The notes: generated from the letters alone by a model not told the origin. A stretch of 64,000 nucleotides of DNA from Larix kaempferi (GCA_027924585.1 BSBM01000636.1:4356001-4420000), one strand, 5' to 3'; numbered from the stretch's first letter, positions 34,685 to 47,841 are shown. A program made the numbers and translations.

Positions 34685-35237
34685 AGAGGTGCTCTCTGAT
34701 TTCTCCATGCTTTCTCCATCAATATTTGAATGATTGTATTTCATGATGTTTTTGTTATAAATAATGATAAGAATTATAATTGCATTAATTTATGACATTT
34801 ATGTTAGAATGTAATGGTTTTGTTATATGATTCGGTTAAATTGAATTTTTGTTATAATGTAATGTTTTTTGATTTTTTGATTGTATTTGTAATGTTAACT
34901 CCAACATAGAAAATGACACGTCTGCAACCTTGATGGAGAATGAGAATCCAACAATTGTTTTACTAGTGTTCAGTTCTACAATGAATTAATTTATGGCCTG
35001 ACTTAATTTATGGCATTGATAACAATGAAATGTACAATATTCAAATCATAATATGTGTCCAGTTCAAGTTGTAAGAACATAATACAATGGTGCTTGTGAA
35101 AGAATGTTACTAGTCACATGAATTTGGAAACCAGAGCCGTGACATGTTAGTTATTTTGTACTGGAAAAAATACAATTCGCTGCAGCCATTAGAAAGAATA
35201 ATATTCAATTCAACTGGAAAATCATAAACAGTCTTAC

Positions 35238-35924
35238 AGATCTTAAAGGTAAGTCAGGTTAGCCAGTTCTACCAGAATTTCTCCCTTTATGCCAATTGCA
35301 TAGGTTTTCATGCAAGCAAGAAGGAGGCTAATGGGTTAGGATACTTGAATTTTGAAATTATGTTTTGAAAAGAGGCCACTCTGGGCTTACATCTAAAATC
35401 AATGATGGCCATTTCATGCTCACTGGAAGTGTAAGAGTGCATTGAATTTAATTTAAGAACCTTACAAAAATCGAACTGGAAGATTGAAGATAAGTTTTTA
35501 CATTTGTGTAATATGGCAAGTGTTTCCACTGTTGGAGGTGCAATCACACTTAAAGGCAGGATTCATGGATTTATCGGTAATTTGCGTACTATCAGTAGCT
35601 CGTCCAGTGCATGGATCTCCCGTAAGGTTCAATGGAGTTTTCGATGTATTTGAATTTATACTAGTACTCCACTTCCGAGCAAGTGAATTTAATACAGTAA
35701 CTGTCACTAAGAAAAGGAAATGAATTGGTCAACAAACAAATTATTGATAAAAATAGAAGACATGAGAATGCTTGCAGCCTGTGGTATTATTTTGTTCCGT
35801 GGTTACCTTCTTTTGGGTCTGTGACGTCCGCTGCTTGAGCTTGATGAAACGAAGTAACACAACGAGCAATGATAAGAAAAGTGCAGAGAAACCAAATCGA
35901 GGAAGACATTTGAAGCTTAAACAT
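35238..35924 (-). pseudogene. LRR-VIII receptor-like kinase 5' fragment, copy B
   Basis: Same three-exon layout as copy A with equal exon lengths: exon 1 35924-35807 (118 nt; signal peptide MFKLQMSSSIWFLCTF, ends VTDPKE before GTAACC), exon 2 35706-35502 (205 nt; GDPCTGRATDST, NPAFKCDC, TCHIT), exon 3 35309-35238 (72 nt). Here the acceptor before exon 2 is intact (CTTAG), but the acceptor before exon 3 reads AT instead of AG, and exon 3 carries TAA where copy A has TGG (TYL-stop-DL against TYLWDL). No malectin, transmembrane or kinase part follows. Upstream, the copy is cut by the tandem array at 35975. Confidence 0.8.
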
Positions 35925-35974
35925 GAATAGTGATCGAAATATCTAGGCATAGTGATGAGAGGCATTAAGTTCGC

Positions 35975-38900
35975 TACAAAATGCATTTGAAAAGTATAAT
36001 TTAGTTTATCTAAATAATTAAAAGTCTTTAATTTTTTTTGTTCTTTTTCCTAGAATGTAATGGATCATAATATTCTAGAGAATGCATTAAAATTACAAAA
36101 TGCATTTGAAAAGTATAATTTCGTTTATATGAATAATTAATTTTTTATTTTGTTTTTGTTTTTTTATAGAATACAATAAATCATGATAGGTTACATAATA
36201 CATTTGAAAAACTATAATTACAAAATGCATTTGAAAGGTATAATTTTGTTTATCTAAATAAATATAATTATAAATACATTTGAAAAGTATAATTTCATTC
36301 ATATAATTACTGTTTTGTTTTTTCAAACATTCTAATCCGTTGCTATCGATATGACTCAAAATTTTAGGTTGTCAATTTTTAAGTTCAAGAGATCAATTCA
36401 ATATCATTGTCATTTAATAGATATATTGTCCTTTTAAAAAGACTTCTAATTTTTTTGTTCTTTTAAAAATACTTTAGAATTTTTTTTTTGTTTTTATTCA
36501 TAAAATGTAATGGATCCTAACATGCTACGGAATGCATTTGAAAAAATAATTACAGAATGCATTTGAAAAGTATAACTTAATTTATTTGAATAATTAAAAA
36601 ACTTTAGAATTTTTTTGTTTTTATATAAAATATAATGGATCATAACATGCTACCTAATGTATTTGAAAAGTATAATTTCGTTTATGTAAATAAATATAAT
36701 TACAGAATGTATTAGAAAAGTATAATTTCATTTACATAATTATTATTATTATTTTATTTTTTTTCTTGAAGAAATTTGAAAAGATTTAGAATTTTTTTTA
36801 ATTAAATTTTTTTGTCCTTTTATGTAATGTAATGGATCATGACATGCTACAAAATGCATTTGAAAAGTATAATTTAGTTTATCTAAATAATTAAAAGTCT
36901 TTAATTTTTTTTGTTCTTTTTCCTAGAATGTAATGGATCATAATATTCTAGAAAATGCATTAAAATTACAAAATGCATTTGAAAAGTATAATTTCGTTTA
37001 TATGCATAATTAATTTTTTATTTTGTTTTTGTTTTTTTATAAAATACAATAAATCATGATAGGTTACATAATACATTTGAAAAACTATAATTACAAAATG
37101 CATTTGAAAGGTATAATTTTGTTTATCTAAATAAATATAATTATAAATACATTTGAAAAGTATAATTTCATTCATATAATTACTGTTTTGTTTTTTCAAA
37201 CATTCTAATCTGTTGCTATCGACATGACTCAAAATTCGACAAACTCTAGGTTGTCAATTTTTAAGTTCAAGAGATCAATTCAATATCATTGTCATTTAAT
37301 AGATATATTGTCCTTTTAAAAAGACTTCTAATTTTTTTGTTCTTTTAAAAATATTTTAGAACTTTTTTTTTGTTTTTATTGATAAAATGTAATGGATCCT
37401 AACATGCTACGGAATGCATTTGAAAAAATAATTACAGAATGCATTTGAAAAGTATAATTTAATTTATTTGAATAATTAAAAAACTTTAGAATTTTTTTGT
37501 TTTTTTATAAAATGTAATGGATCATAACATGCTACCTAATGTATTTGAAAAGTATAATTTCGTTTATGTAAATAAATATAATTTCAGAATGTATTAGAAA
37601 AGTATAATTTCATTTACATAATTATTATTATTATTTTATTTTTTTTCTTGAAGAAATTTGAAAAGATTTAGAATTTTTTTCTTTTAATTTTTTTTGTCCT
37701 TTTATGTAATGTAATGGATCATGACATGCTACAAAATGCATTTGAAAAGTATAATTTAGTTTATCTAAATAATTAAAAGTGTTTAATTTTTTTTGTTCTT
37801 TTTTCTAGAATGTAATGGATCATAATATTCTAGAGAATGCATTAAAATTACAAAATGCATTTGAAAAGTATAATTTCGTTTATATGAATAATTAATTTTT
37901 TTATTTTGTTTTTGTTTTTTTTATAGAATACAATAAATCATGATAGGTTACATAATATATTTGAAAAACTATAATTACAAAATGCATTTGAAAGGTATAA
38001 TTTTGTTTATCTAAATAAATATACTTATAAATACATTTGAAAAGTATAATTTCATTTATATAATTATTGTTTTGTTTTTTCAAACATTCTAATCCGTTGC
38101 TATCGATATGACTCAAAATTCGACAAACTCTAGGTTGTCAATTTTTAAGTTCAAGAGATCAATTCAATATCATTGTCATTTAATAGATATATTGTCCTTT
38201 TAAAAAGACTTATAATTTTTTTGTTCTTTTAAAAATACTTTAGAACTTTTTTTTTGTTTTTATTGATAAAATGTAATGGATCCTAACATGCTACGGAATG
38301 CATTTGAAAAAATAATTACAGAATGCATTTGAAAAGTATAATTTAATTTATTTGAATAATTAAAAAACTTTAGAATTTTTTTGTTTTTTTATAAAATATA
38401 ATGGATCATAACATGCTACCTAATGTATTTGAAAAGTATAATTTAGTTTATGTAAATAAATATAATTACAGAATGTATTAGAAAAGTATAATTTCATTTA
38501 CATAATTATTATTATTATTTTATTTTTTTTCTTGAAGAAATTTGAAAAGATTTAGAATTTTTTTCTTTTAAATTTTTTTGTCCTTTTATGTAAAGTAATG
38601 GATAATGACATGCTACAAAATGCATTTGAAAAGTATAATTTAGTTTATCTAAATAATTAGAAGTCTTTAATTTTTTTTGTTCTTTTTCCTATAATGTAAT
38701 GGATCATAATATTCTAGAGAATGCATTAAAATTACAAAATGCATTTGAAAAGTATAATTTCGTTTATATGAATAATTAATTTTTTTATTTTTTTTTTTTT
38801 TTTTTATAGAATACAATAAATCATGATAGGTTACATAATACATTTGAAAAACTATAATTACAAAATGTATTTGAAAGGTATAATTTTGTTTAACTAAATA

Positions 38901-39958
38901 AATATAATTATAAATACATTTGAAAAGTATAATTTCGTTCATATAATTACTGTTTTGTTTTTTCAAACATTCTAATCTGTTGCTATCGATATGACTCAAA
39001 ATTCGACAAACTCTAGGTTGTCAATTTTTAAGTTCAAGAGATCAATTCAATATCATTGTCATTTAATAGATATATTGTCCTTTTAAAAAGACTTCTAATT
39101 TTTTTGTTCTTTTAAAAATATTTTAGAACTTTTTTTTTGTTTTTATTGATAAAATGTAATGGATCCTAACATGCTACGGAATGCATTTGAAAAAATAATT
39201 ACAGAATGCATTTGAAAAGTATAATTTAATTTATTTGAATAATTAAAAAAATTTATAATTTTTTTGTTTCTTTATAAAAATGTAATGGACCATAACATGC
39301 TACCTAATGTATTTGAAAAGTATAATTTCGTTTATGTAAATAAATATAATTACAGAATGTATTAGAAAAGTATAATTTCATTTACATAATTATTATTATT
39401 ATTTTATTTTTTTTCTTGAAGAAATTTGAAAAGATTTAGAATTTTTTTCTTTTAAATTTTTTTGTCCTTTTATGTAATGTAATGGATCATGACATGCTAC
39501 AAAATGCATTTGAAAAGTATAATTTAGTTTATCTAAATAATTAAAAGTCTTTAATTTTTTTTGTTCTTTTTCCTAGAATGTGATGGATCATAATATTCTA
39601 GAGAATGCATTAAAATTACAAAATGCATTTGAAAAGTATAATTTCGTTTATATGCATAATTAATTTTTTATTTTGTTTTTGTTTTTTATTAGAATACAAT
39701 AAATCATGATAGGTTACATAATACATTTGAAAAACTATAATTACAAAATGCATTTGAAAGGTATAATTTTGTTTATCTAAATAAATATAATTATAAATAC
39801 ATTTGAAAACTATAATTTCATTCATATAATTACTGTTTTGTTTTTTCAAACATTCTAATCCGTTGCTATCGATATGACTCAAAATTCGACAAACTCTAGG
39901 TTGTCAATTTTTAAGTTCAAGAGATCAATTCAATATCATTGTCATTTAATAGATATAT
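35975..39958. repeat. Satellite-like array, about 4.5 units of 883 bp
   Basis: The same landmark (minus-strand ATGACTCAAAATTCGAC context) recurs at 36359, 37232, 38116, 38999 and 39882, giving periods 873, 884, 883 and 883; the first unit lacks about 11 bp. Units look about 97% alike by eye. Each unit is itself built from scattered copies of AATGCATTTGAAAAGTATAA and T-rich runs. Copy A has only a diverged single-copy trace at 9950-10060. Frames of about 88 aa repeated in each unit are a by-product of the repeat. Confidence 0.95.
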
Positions 39959-40670
39959 TTAACTAGTATCATGTAAATCACTATTATTATTTTTGTAAAT
40001 AAATAATATCACATTTTTTAAAAGTTATTTTATTATTTTAATAAATTCTAATATAATAATTATCACACTTTAAAAGTTTATTAGTTAATTATGATATAAT
40101 ATTATATTAATAAATAGACTAAACTTAAAATAAAGATAAAATTTTTAATGTATTTGGTCATTGAAAACATAACCTTTTCAATTTAGGTAAGTATTTATTT
40201 TTAGAATACATGGTCCACATTCAAGACATGGTCTACTTTTCCTTATTTTTAACATTTTCTATTCAATATTTTGTTTATAATTATAATAATTATTGTATTA
40301 TATTTTATTTCATATTTTGTTTGTAATAACAATAATATTTGTATTAGATTTTTGTAGATTTTAGTAATTACATTAATGTACAAAGGGGTTTCTTATTTTA
40401 CAAACAAGGGGGTCTCATACACTAAATTGGTGTTTGGCTTGGTTGTTGCCTTAAAAATATATTCTTATTCTTATTCTTATTATTATTATAAAAATTCACT
40501 AAGTGTTTCAATAAAAAATATCGTTCACCATAACCTTTAGCCAAACTTAAGTGTCCTTCCACCAAAAAACTAAAGCCCTACCTATCCAAATTCTAACACT
40601 GAAAGTCCTACAGGTATATTTCCTTATAAATTGACACACAAATAAAATAGCATGACAAAACATAACATAA
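39959..40670. other. AT-rich spacer, copy B
   Basis: Paralogous to about 10080-10630 in copy A. It contains short ATT/TTA runs and no recognised gene. Confidence 0.6.
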
Positions 40671-40689
40671 TTAAGAAAGAGTTGTCCCT

Positions 40690-40860
40690 ATAATGGCATG
40701 TTTTACCAAGTCCTTTGGAGTCTCCATAGTAGATTCCATAGGGTGCATTTCCAAATCTAGTTTATCTAAAGAGCGAGCTCCAATGACATCCACCACCAAT
40801 TCCAAAGATGAAAGGTGTGTGATGCCCATAACATCTTCCTTAATCGTAGCAATTTCATTG
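40690..40860 (-). pseudogene. Unrecognised minus-strand reading frame remnant, copy B
   Basis: Minus-strand reading gives LFLNEIATIKEDVMGITHLS, VVDVIGARSLDKLDLEMH and ETPKDLVKHAIIG without a stop. It is paralogous to 10640-10797 and is not interrupted by the MITE. Family unknown. Confidence 0.3.
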
Positions 40861-40869
40861 AGGAAGAGT

Positions 40870-41657
40870 CCCCAATAAAGACAAAGACTCAGGGATGGGG
40901 TACAAAAGAATCTCCTATGGGATAGGAAAATGATGCATATCCCTATTAACCATGTAAGACAAGGACCCCAATTTGGATTCCTGCTCGAGATATTTCCTCT
41001 TGTGATTTTGCATGACGAAAATTACTCCTTTTCAAATTCCTTAAGCACCAACAACCAGGTGGAGGTTTCCAGTATACATCAATACCTCACACTATTCTCA
41101 ATTTGAGCCTTTTGATCCCAGACTCCCTGCCAGTGTATCCATTTCATGGAGGAATTCATAACAGAGTATTGAACCTCGACCATCTATCTCTCACAATGCT
41201 TAACCCCTCATCTCATGTCCTCAAATTCAGACATAAAAGTGTACCATTTCTTCCACTAAAGAATGAACTCTTAGGTTAATGATAGCCATGATACCAATGG
41301 ATTATAGAGTAGACCAAACCACCATCCTATCCTCTCAGATTCTAGTCACTCGGCTTGGTTCCAATGTGCCACAAATATTGTGATGTGAATTGAAAGCAAA
41401 TAAAACAAACCCAACAAGAAGAGCCGCATTACTATTAACTCGTGCGCACAAGGAGTGACATCATTGTCATACTTCTCATTATCACAAATGGTAAGAAATG
41501 ACCATAAAGTAATGTTAGTTGGGTGCATCTTAACTCCACATTCATTCCCACTTACACAAGAATATACCTTTTAGTATATGATCCCCTCAAGTTACTACAA
41601 ATTATTTTCATGGGATGGATTTGAACATTGTGCTCCCCTCATTTATGACTATGATCA
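40870..41657. other. Copy B segment homologous to 11090-11880
   Basis: Continuous homology to copy A with scattered differences and no clear domain. It ends at the target site of the large LTR element (GATCA, 41653-41657). Homology resumes at 55283. Confidence 0.7.
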
Positions 41658-43178
41658 TGTTGCCACTGGATATGCACCTAGGGTAACGTGGCATAAATAT
41701 TCAAGCCACTGGGTGTGTCCTTGGGGGCAAGTCTCAAGTCAAGTGCTGTCACTTGATCTTGACTCCTCTGTTTAGGCTTAACTCCTAACAAAGCCAAGGG
41801 AGGTAGTCCCTAAGAAAAGTTACTGAGGCTTTATTAGTTCTTAATTGTGAAAATGAAAGTTTATTTAGGAGTTTGAATAAGATACTGGCACAAGAAAGCA
41901 ATGACAAAAGAATTTAAGATAGTAGCATGCAAAGTGATTAATAATGACACATAGTTGATTAAGAAAAAAAATTGAATAATGGACCAATGTCAATGGAGTC
42001 AGATAGTTGCAGCTAAAAGGAAATTTTGTGCAAATGCTTCTTGACAGTTTTAGATTTATTATGGATGAGTGGATTAATAGAGAGGGGGATTCCCAATATA
42101 CCATGAGGTATCGGGAATATGTCTGTATTCACCAAGTGTGGTTCTACACGTGAAATGTGGGATAGATTGGAGTTGTGAGGGTGTGTCCAACACTACACCA
42201 AACAAAGGGTGTAGCCTAGCGGATCCCCGCAGTCATTATCTAGTAGTTCCCGCTTCATTGTATACTTTGCCCACAAGAGATAAAATTCAAGACACCATAT
42301 TTTAATCTTTCGGGGATGGAAATTGCAAAATGTGAGTCTAATTAAATCTAAAGTTGAGAATCTCTTTTCTGATGTACTCAAGCAAGCCCTTTATGCGATG
42401 GAAAGAGCATACTTCGGGAATACATAACAAGTTCGCTATTTTAAATTCTAAAGAAAAATAAAGTAAACATGAACTAATTAGTCCTAAAGCTGAGAATCTC
42501 TTTTCCCTTACTCGAGCAAGCTCTTTGAGTACTTTGGGAATACACAACCAAATTGATTTATTGTGATTGTTACTTGCAAAAGAAAAAGTACAATTTGTAA
42601 CAAGAAAAGTAAATTAATTTAAAAGGAAATATAATCTACTAGTTAGCATATGAAATAAAAGAAACATAAAGCAAGAAAATGTTCATGCCATGAAAATGAC
42701 AGAGGACCCCCCAGGGGGGAAAGAGGCGTGGGCGTTGAGTATCCCACTTTCTTTATTATTATTTTACAATATTTTAAAGGTGGATGCATCTGGTCCTTAT
42801 AAATTTGGATCCATATTTTACAAGGTTTTGAAATAAAGCATTATCAAGGCTTGTTTCTTCAGGAGGCTCTAGATGGCTCGATTCTGAAAATTTTCGGCAG
42901 CACTTCCTCTTTCTCCTAGTGAGAAAAATGCAAAACCAGACACATATTATACACCAAATGTGTCAATTAAAGTGTTAAAAGAAAAAAATAATTGAGTACT
43001 GAAAGATAGGAGATAAGTACAGGTTCTCAAACATAAACTAGATCTATGAATATAAGCTTTAAGACTTAGATCCAACAACACACTCAAATAAATCATCCTT
43101 TAGATATTCTTTGAAAGCAAACTAATTTACTTAAGCATGTTAGTAACCATAACCAAAATAAAGTTTAAGAATAATTGA

Positions 43179-43226
<48 letters not shown>

Positions 43227-44144
43227 GATTGGAGTTGATTCCAACCTAAAAAATGCACCCCCACTCCAATGTTGACACATCCCCATCAAGAAATGCACCC
43301 TCCTTTGGATGAATTCACCCACTCTATTGGAGATCTTCAATCATGTCCATCAAGTGTCGAATCACAAGACTTGTCTCTCTCCTAACTCAACCTTGAATCT
43401 CAATAAAAAATGCCACAAATCCGACTAACTGAAACATGTCTTGGACATGTTCCCTGACTTATGGGATTTGATTTTTTTATTCATTTTTTTGCCTTTTTCG
43501 AGATAAATTTAATTTAAGTGATAAATAATCACTTATTTTCTCTCAAAATTGGGTTTAAAGGTTAAGTGGGTTCTTTGGGTTAGAAAATGAGCACCCCCAT
43601 GGTCAATTCCACCTCCTAGACACACTTTTGTGACTTTTATTTTTATTTTTACAATTAAAATATTAAAAAATCACCAGTTTTACGGGAAAAAATTTTATTT
43701 GCAAAAAAACAAAACTAGGGGGACCTAGTACATGTTCATATGACTCAATATTGATGACTAACATGGTAACATAAATAGACACCTAGACTTAAAGAATATC
43801 CTAAGGTTTATCCACCAAGGTGAATACTCCAGTTGTGGAGGTGTGAGTGAAAAACTCAAAAATTATACGTCGTTGAAGAGGAACACATAATTAACAAGGA
43901 AAAAAACACTCTAGAGAACCGCAATGATGTCTAAATCCTATGAAAACCAAGTCTTTTACAAATTACATCATGCTATGTCAACTTATTACAACTCCCCGCA
44001 AGGTATGAACATGTAAAATAAAATAAAATAAAAGGACCAAGAGTGGCCTGCTAGACTTTTGATCTTTTGAATTTGAACAAGTACACTTGCTCAATCTTTG
44101 CTGGATCACTTGAAATCCAACTAAGTACAACTTAGGTGGTAACA
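41658..44144 (-). repeat. 3' LTR of the large element, 2487 bp
   Basis: Homologous to 46232-49375 plus 55238-55277, but about 640 bp shorter: after its (GA)n run it joins directly to AGCTGATTGGAGTTGATT, which in the other LTR lies at about 48477. It contains an internal repeat of a segment starting GAGAATCTCTTTTC (about 42356 and 42492). Confidence 0.85.
43180..43224. repeat. (GA)n microsatellite in the 3' LTR
   Basis: About 20 GA dinucleotides. The matching place in the other LTR (47796-47840) has a similar run, so it predates or accompanied insertion. Confidence 0.95.
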
Positions 44145-45015
44145 TATGGCTCCAACTACGGGATGTGTGCTTTATCTGGACTTTAGGAAAGGAGAGGATG
44201 CGAGAACTATTGAATCTCTGGTTTTTGTAAAAACATCTCAACTTGACAAGCGAAACCCTCAATGGCACAAGTTTTATAAAGGCCAATGAACCACATGTTG
44301 CATTTATTTGAAAATGAAACTAAGAAAATTCCTAAGTATATAAAAGGAAAATACTGAAAAAGAAATACAAAAAGTAAATGCTCACTTTAAGGAGCTCATT
44401 TTCCTACTCTAAACATAACATAAAAATGTTAAGTGAAATGAAAAATCCAATCCAACCATCTTAACGTTTTATCAGTATTAAAGTTTTTGGCCTTGTCTTT
44501 TGTTACCAGCCAAATCAAGAAAAAAATATTTAAGAAATGCAAACCTGCGTAAATTTTATGTATGGGAGGGATGTATATGAGATCATAGGTGTGAAAAATA
44601 TCATTAAACTTCTTCCCAAATTGGAAAGTCCTCCCGTAGGATTCTTGAGTGCCTTCTTCCATCCAAGACTGGATAGGACTGATATAAACTTTTGTATAAT
44701 GAGGAAGATCAACTGCTCCATCATACCCATCTGAAGGGATTCTCTAATGATAACTCTTCGTGTAAACATAAGCCCCAAGCTTGTCCACATCATGAGGGAT
44801 ATATGAAATAGTGACGATGAAGGTTGAGACTGATGTTCCACTGACTGCATCATATCTGACTCTTCAGTACACTACTTCTCCATGTCCTCATTACTAATAC
44901 TCATACATGGCTATGAATGATCATATGAACAAATTGCTTGCTTTTCTTCCATATCAAGATTTTCCAAGGTCTTAAGATCCATAATCTCTTCTCTGCATAT
45001 ATAAAAAATGGGCTT
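44145..45015 (-). other. Interior of the large element downstream of gag
   Basis: No polymerase domain is seen. Frames at 44530-44853 and 44429-44662 (minus) overlap each other and show no recognised motif. The bases next to the 3' LTR are not clearly purine-rich, so no polypurine tract is called. Confidence 0.5.
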
Positions 45016-45846
45016 TTATAAATCCATCCAATAGTCATCATGCCCATCCTTGTAAGAGAAGGGGAAGTCTTCATCTATTGCATCACATCCCTGGTGATAC
45101 CCATCCTCATGTTCGCAATAATCACCCTTAGAAGGCCTCGTTTCGAAAATGTTACAAGGAAGTAAACTTTCCAAACCTTCATTACTATGTGGGGAACATG
45201 GAGGAGTATCATCATACACATCCCAAATTTCATCATGGATTTCTTCTTGAGGCAAATCTGGCATACACATGTGATCATCTTCACTAAAAAAATATTGAGA
45301 TAGCTCTAGATCTTCAATATTTACCATCATGGCAACACAAGGCGGATCTTTAACAATGTCTTCAAACCAGGGTGCTTCATGAAGCTCTTCAATGGGGTCA
45401 TTATGGATTTCCTCTTTGAAGTCAAACCGTGCTTTAGGGATGAGGGAATTATATTCTGTAATAAGCTGCTTAATCTCATCCATCTTTCCTTTATGCCAAC
45501 GATAATAGAAATATTTGAAAAAGTCAACCATGGAAACTATAGATTTTTCACGAAGGTTATAGAACCAATTCTCTGCATTCCTCACCAAAGTAGACACAAA
45601 TATGATCATCAGGTCATCCTCACACTGAACATTAAAACCAACCACCAGTTTGAAGAAAGAAACAATATGATGGGTGGATGAATCTCCATTATCTCCACGG
45701 AACTTTGGAGCAACATCATATATCCCATCAACATTATAGCAATCATTAGGAAAACCATGGATATTTGAGAAATTCAACGAGGGGAAAGCTTCAAACAGGA
45801 GAGTACGAAGCCCTTCCTTATCATCATCCATAATAGAGTTCAACAA
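45016..45846 (-). CDS. Gag-like protein of the large non-autonomous element
   Basis: An open 276-aa frame. Residues about 45-125 (KFRGDNGDSSTHHIVSFFKL, DLMIIFVSTLVRNAENWFYN, then WHKG) resemble the retrotransposon Gag domain of gypsy-type elements: a K-F-x-G-x-x-D start, a mid-region L-x-x-x-A-x-x-W-F, and a final basic stretch. The C-terminal half is acidic and shows no CCHC knuckle. It is followed by no pol gene. Such a protein would form particles in trans with an autonomous partner. The frame being open in an old element is slightly surprising. Confidence 0.6.
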   Translation of the reverse strand: MLNSIMDDDKEGLRTLLFEAFPSLNFSNIHGFPNDCYNVDGIYDVAPKFRGDNGDSSTHHIVSFFKLVVGFNVQCEDDLMIIFVSTLVRNAENWFYNLREKSIVSMVDFFKYFYYRWHKGKMDEIKQLITEYNSLIPKARFDFKEEIHNDPIEELHEAPWFEDIVKDPPCVAMMVNIEDLELSQYFFSEDDHMCMPDLPQEEIHDEIWDVYDDTPPCSPHSNEGLESLLPCNIFETRPSKGDYCEHEDGYHQGCDAIDEDFPFSYKDGHDDYWMDL

Positions 45847-46210
45847 TATATACTTGAAATGACCATGGGATGCGTCTTGTACTAAACCAGGGGAGTTGTC
45901 AAATAATGGGCTTTAAATATTTTCACTATGCTACATGGGCTCAATTACACATAATTAGTCTCAACAATTTCATGAGAAATAGGGTTTTATTCCTTCAATG
46001 GAGTTGCCATGTGAGAAAAAATATGCATTTTAAACTCTCACAAATTTTTTTGCTTTACTTTGATTTTTATTTTTTTTATTTTTTTTAAAAGAAAAAGGTT
46101 AGTGGAGTTTCCAAATGAAAATTACAAATCTACTCTAAACATTCATCAAACAAAGCAAAAACAAAAAGGTGAAAAATCAAAAGTCGTATTCCGGGAATAA
46201 AACGATTTAT

Positions 46211-46227
46211 CCCCGACAACAGTGCCA
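46211..46227 (-). other. Primer-binding site, tRNA-Asp-like
   Basis: On the minus strand TGGCACTGTTGTCGGGG lies four bases inside the LTR. It resembles TGGCGCCGTTGCCGGGGA, the tRNA-Asp-type primer site of Athila/Tat elements, with three mismatches. Confidence 0.7.
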
Positions 46228-47789
46228 AAAATGTTGCCGCCTAAATACGCACATGGGATAACACGGAAGAAATATTCAAGCTGCTTGGTGCATCCTTGGG
46301 GGCAAGTATCAAGTTGAGATACTGTCACTCAACACTCAACTCCTCCGTCTATGCCAATTCCTAGCGCAGACAATGGGTGTGGTCCCTAATAAAATAAAGC
46401 TACAACTTTTACGCTACAACAAAAAAGAAAGAAAGATCTAGGAGCTTGAAATGATTATTGAAACACGAGAGCAATAACACATGAATAATACCAACAACAG
46501 AGAATAAGATTAACCATGACACATAGTTGTTTGAACAAATGATAGTAAATTGATAGACCAATGCCAAAATAGTGTAAATGGAGTCTGTTGAAAGGAAATG
46601 TTGTGTGAGTGCTTTGTGGTCAGTTTTAATTATTATGGATGCGTTGATAATGGGAAGGGGAGTTTTGATATACACAAAGGTGTGTGGAACAGGTTTGGAT
46701 TTACCGAAAGTGGTTCCACAAAAGAATAATGTATATATCCTAGTTGCGGGGGGATGTCCAACAATGACACCAAATGAGGGTGTATCTCGATGGGTCCCCA
46801 CGGTCACTACCTAGTTGTTCCCTTTTCTTTGTGAAATTTTCCCACAATAACCAATCGCGAGACACTAGTTTTTTGTCCTTTAAGGAGAGTTTATTTTAAT
46901 TAAAGGTGAGTTGTTTAATTAAGTGTGGAATGTATCAAGTGTTACGATTCCATTTCTGATTGCTCCAAAGCTCAGGCAAGCCTGAGATGGGAAAGAGCGT
47001 ACGCGGAAATTCGAGTTGAATATTAGTTCCAATTATTTGCAAATATAAGTATCGATTTTCAAAAATAATAAAATGTTTTACTAATTACTACGGGATGAGA
47101 ATCTCTTTTCTGATCATCCACCAATTACTCGGGAAATCCCTTTCAAAGATGGCGAGAGCACACTTCAGGAATACACATCTAGGTTCATTACTTTGCAAAT
47201 GATAAATAAAATATTGAAATATTAATTAAACTAACTAAAAAACAAATCTACTCTATTGGTTAGCACATGAAATAAAAGCAGAAAGCGAAAAATTTCACGC
47301 CATGAAAATGATGCAAGAACCCCCAGGGGGAAATAGGTGTGGGCGCTGAGTAGCCCACTTGCTTTATTATTATTTTACAATATTTTAAAGGTAGAGGCCT
47401 TTGGTCCTTATAAATTTGGATCCAAATACTTTACAAGGTTTTGAAATAAAGTACGATCAAGACTTGTTGCTCTAGGAGGCCTTGGATGGCTTGAACTTGA
47501 GAATTTTCGGCAGCACTTCCTCTTGTCCTGGAGAGAAACATGTAAAAGCAGCCACCTATTATACACCAAATGTGTCAATTAAAGCGTTAAAAGCACAAAA
47601 TAATTGAGTATTGAGTATTGAAATATTGGAAATAAGTGCAAGTATTCAACCATAAACTAGATCTATAATTATAAGCTTTAAGACTTAGATCCAACAACAT
47701 ACTCAAATAAATCAGCCTTTAGATATTTTTTAAAAGCAAAATAATTTACTTAAGCATGTTAGTAACCGTAACCAAAAGAAAATTAAGAA

Positions 47790-47795
<6 letters not shown>

Positions 47796-47840
<45 letters not shown>
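47796..47840. repeat. (GA)n microsatellite in the 5' LTR
   Basis: A run of about 22 GA dinucleotides, equivalent to the run at 43180-43224. Confidence 0.95.

Positions 47841-47841
<1 letters not shown>

Noticed and set aside
36093-39882. Five similar 71- to 110-aa minus-strand ORFs, each starting MSH(I/V)DSN
   Set aside because: They are the same AT-rich piece of the 883-bp unit read repeatedly. The frame is not preserved in all units (lengths 71-110 aa), and composition is dominated by N, I, Y and K as expected from A/T runs.
43140-43340. 66-aa minus ORF with a serine-leucine run
   Set aside because: The run is a translation of the (GA)n microsatellite.
46409-46814. 132-aa (minus) and 78-aa (plus) ORFs in the large element's LTR
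   Set aside because: They overlap each other on opposite strands, show no domain, and have no equal in the other LTR.
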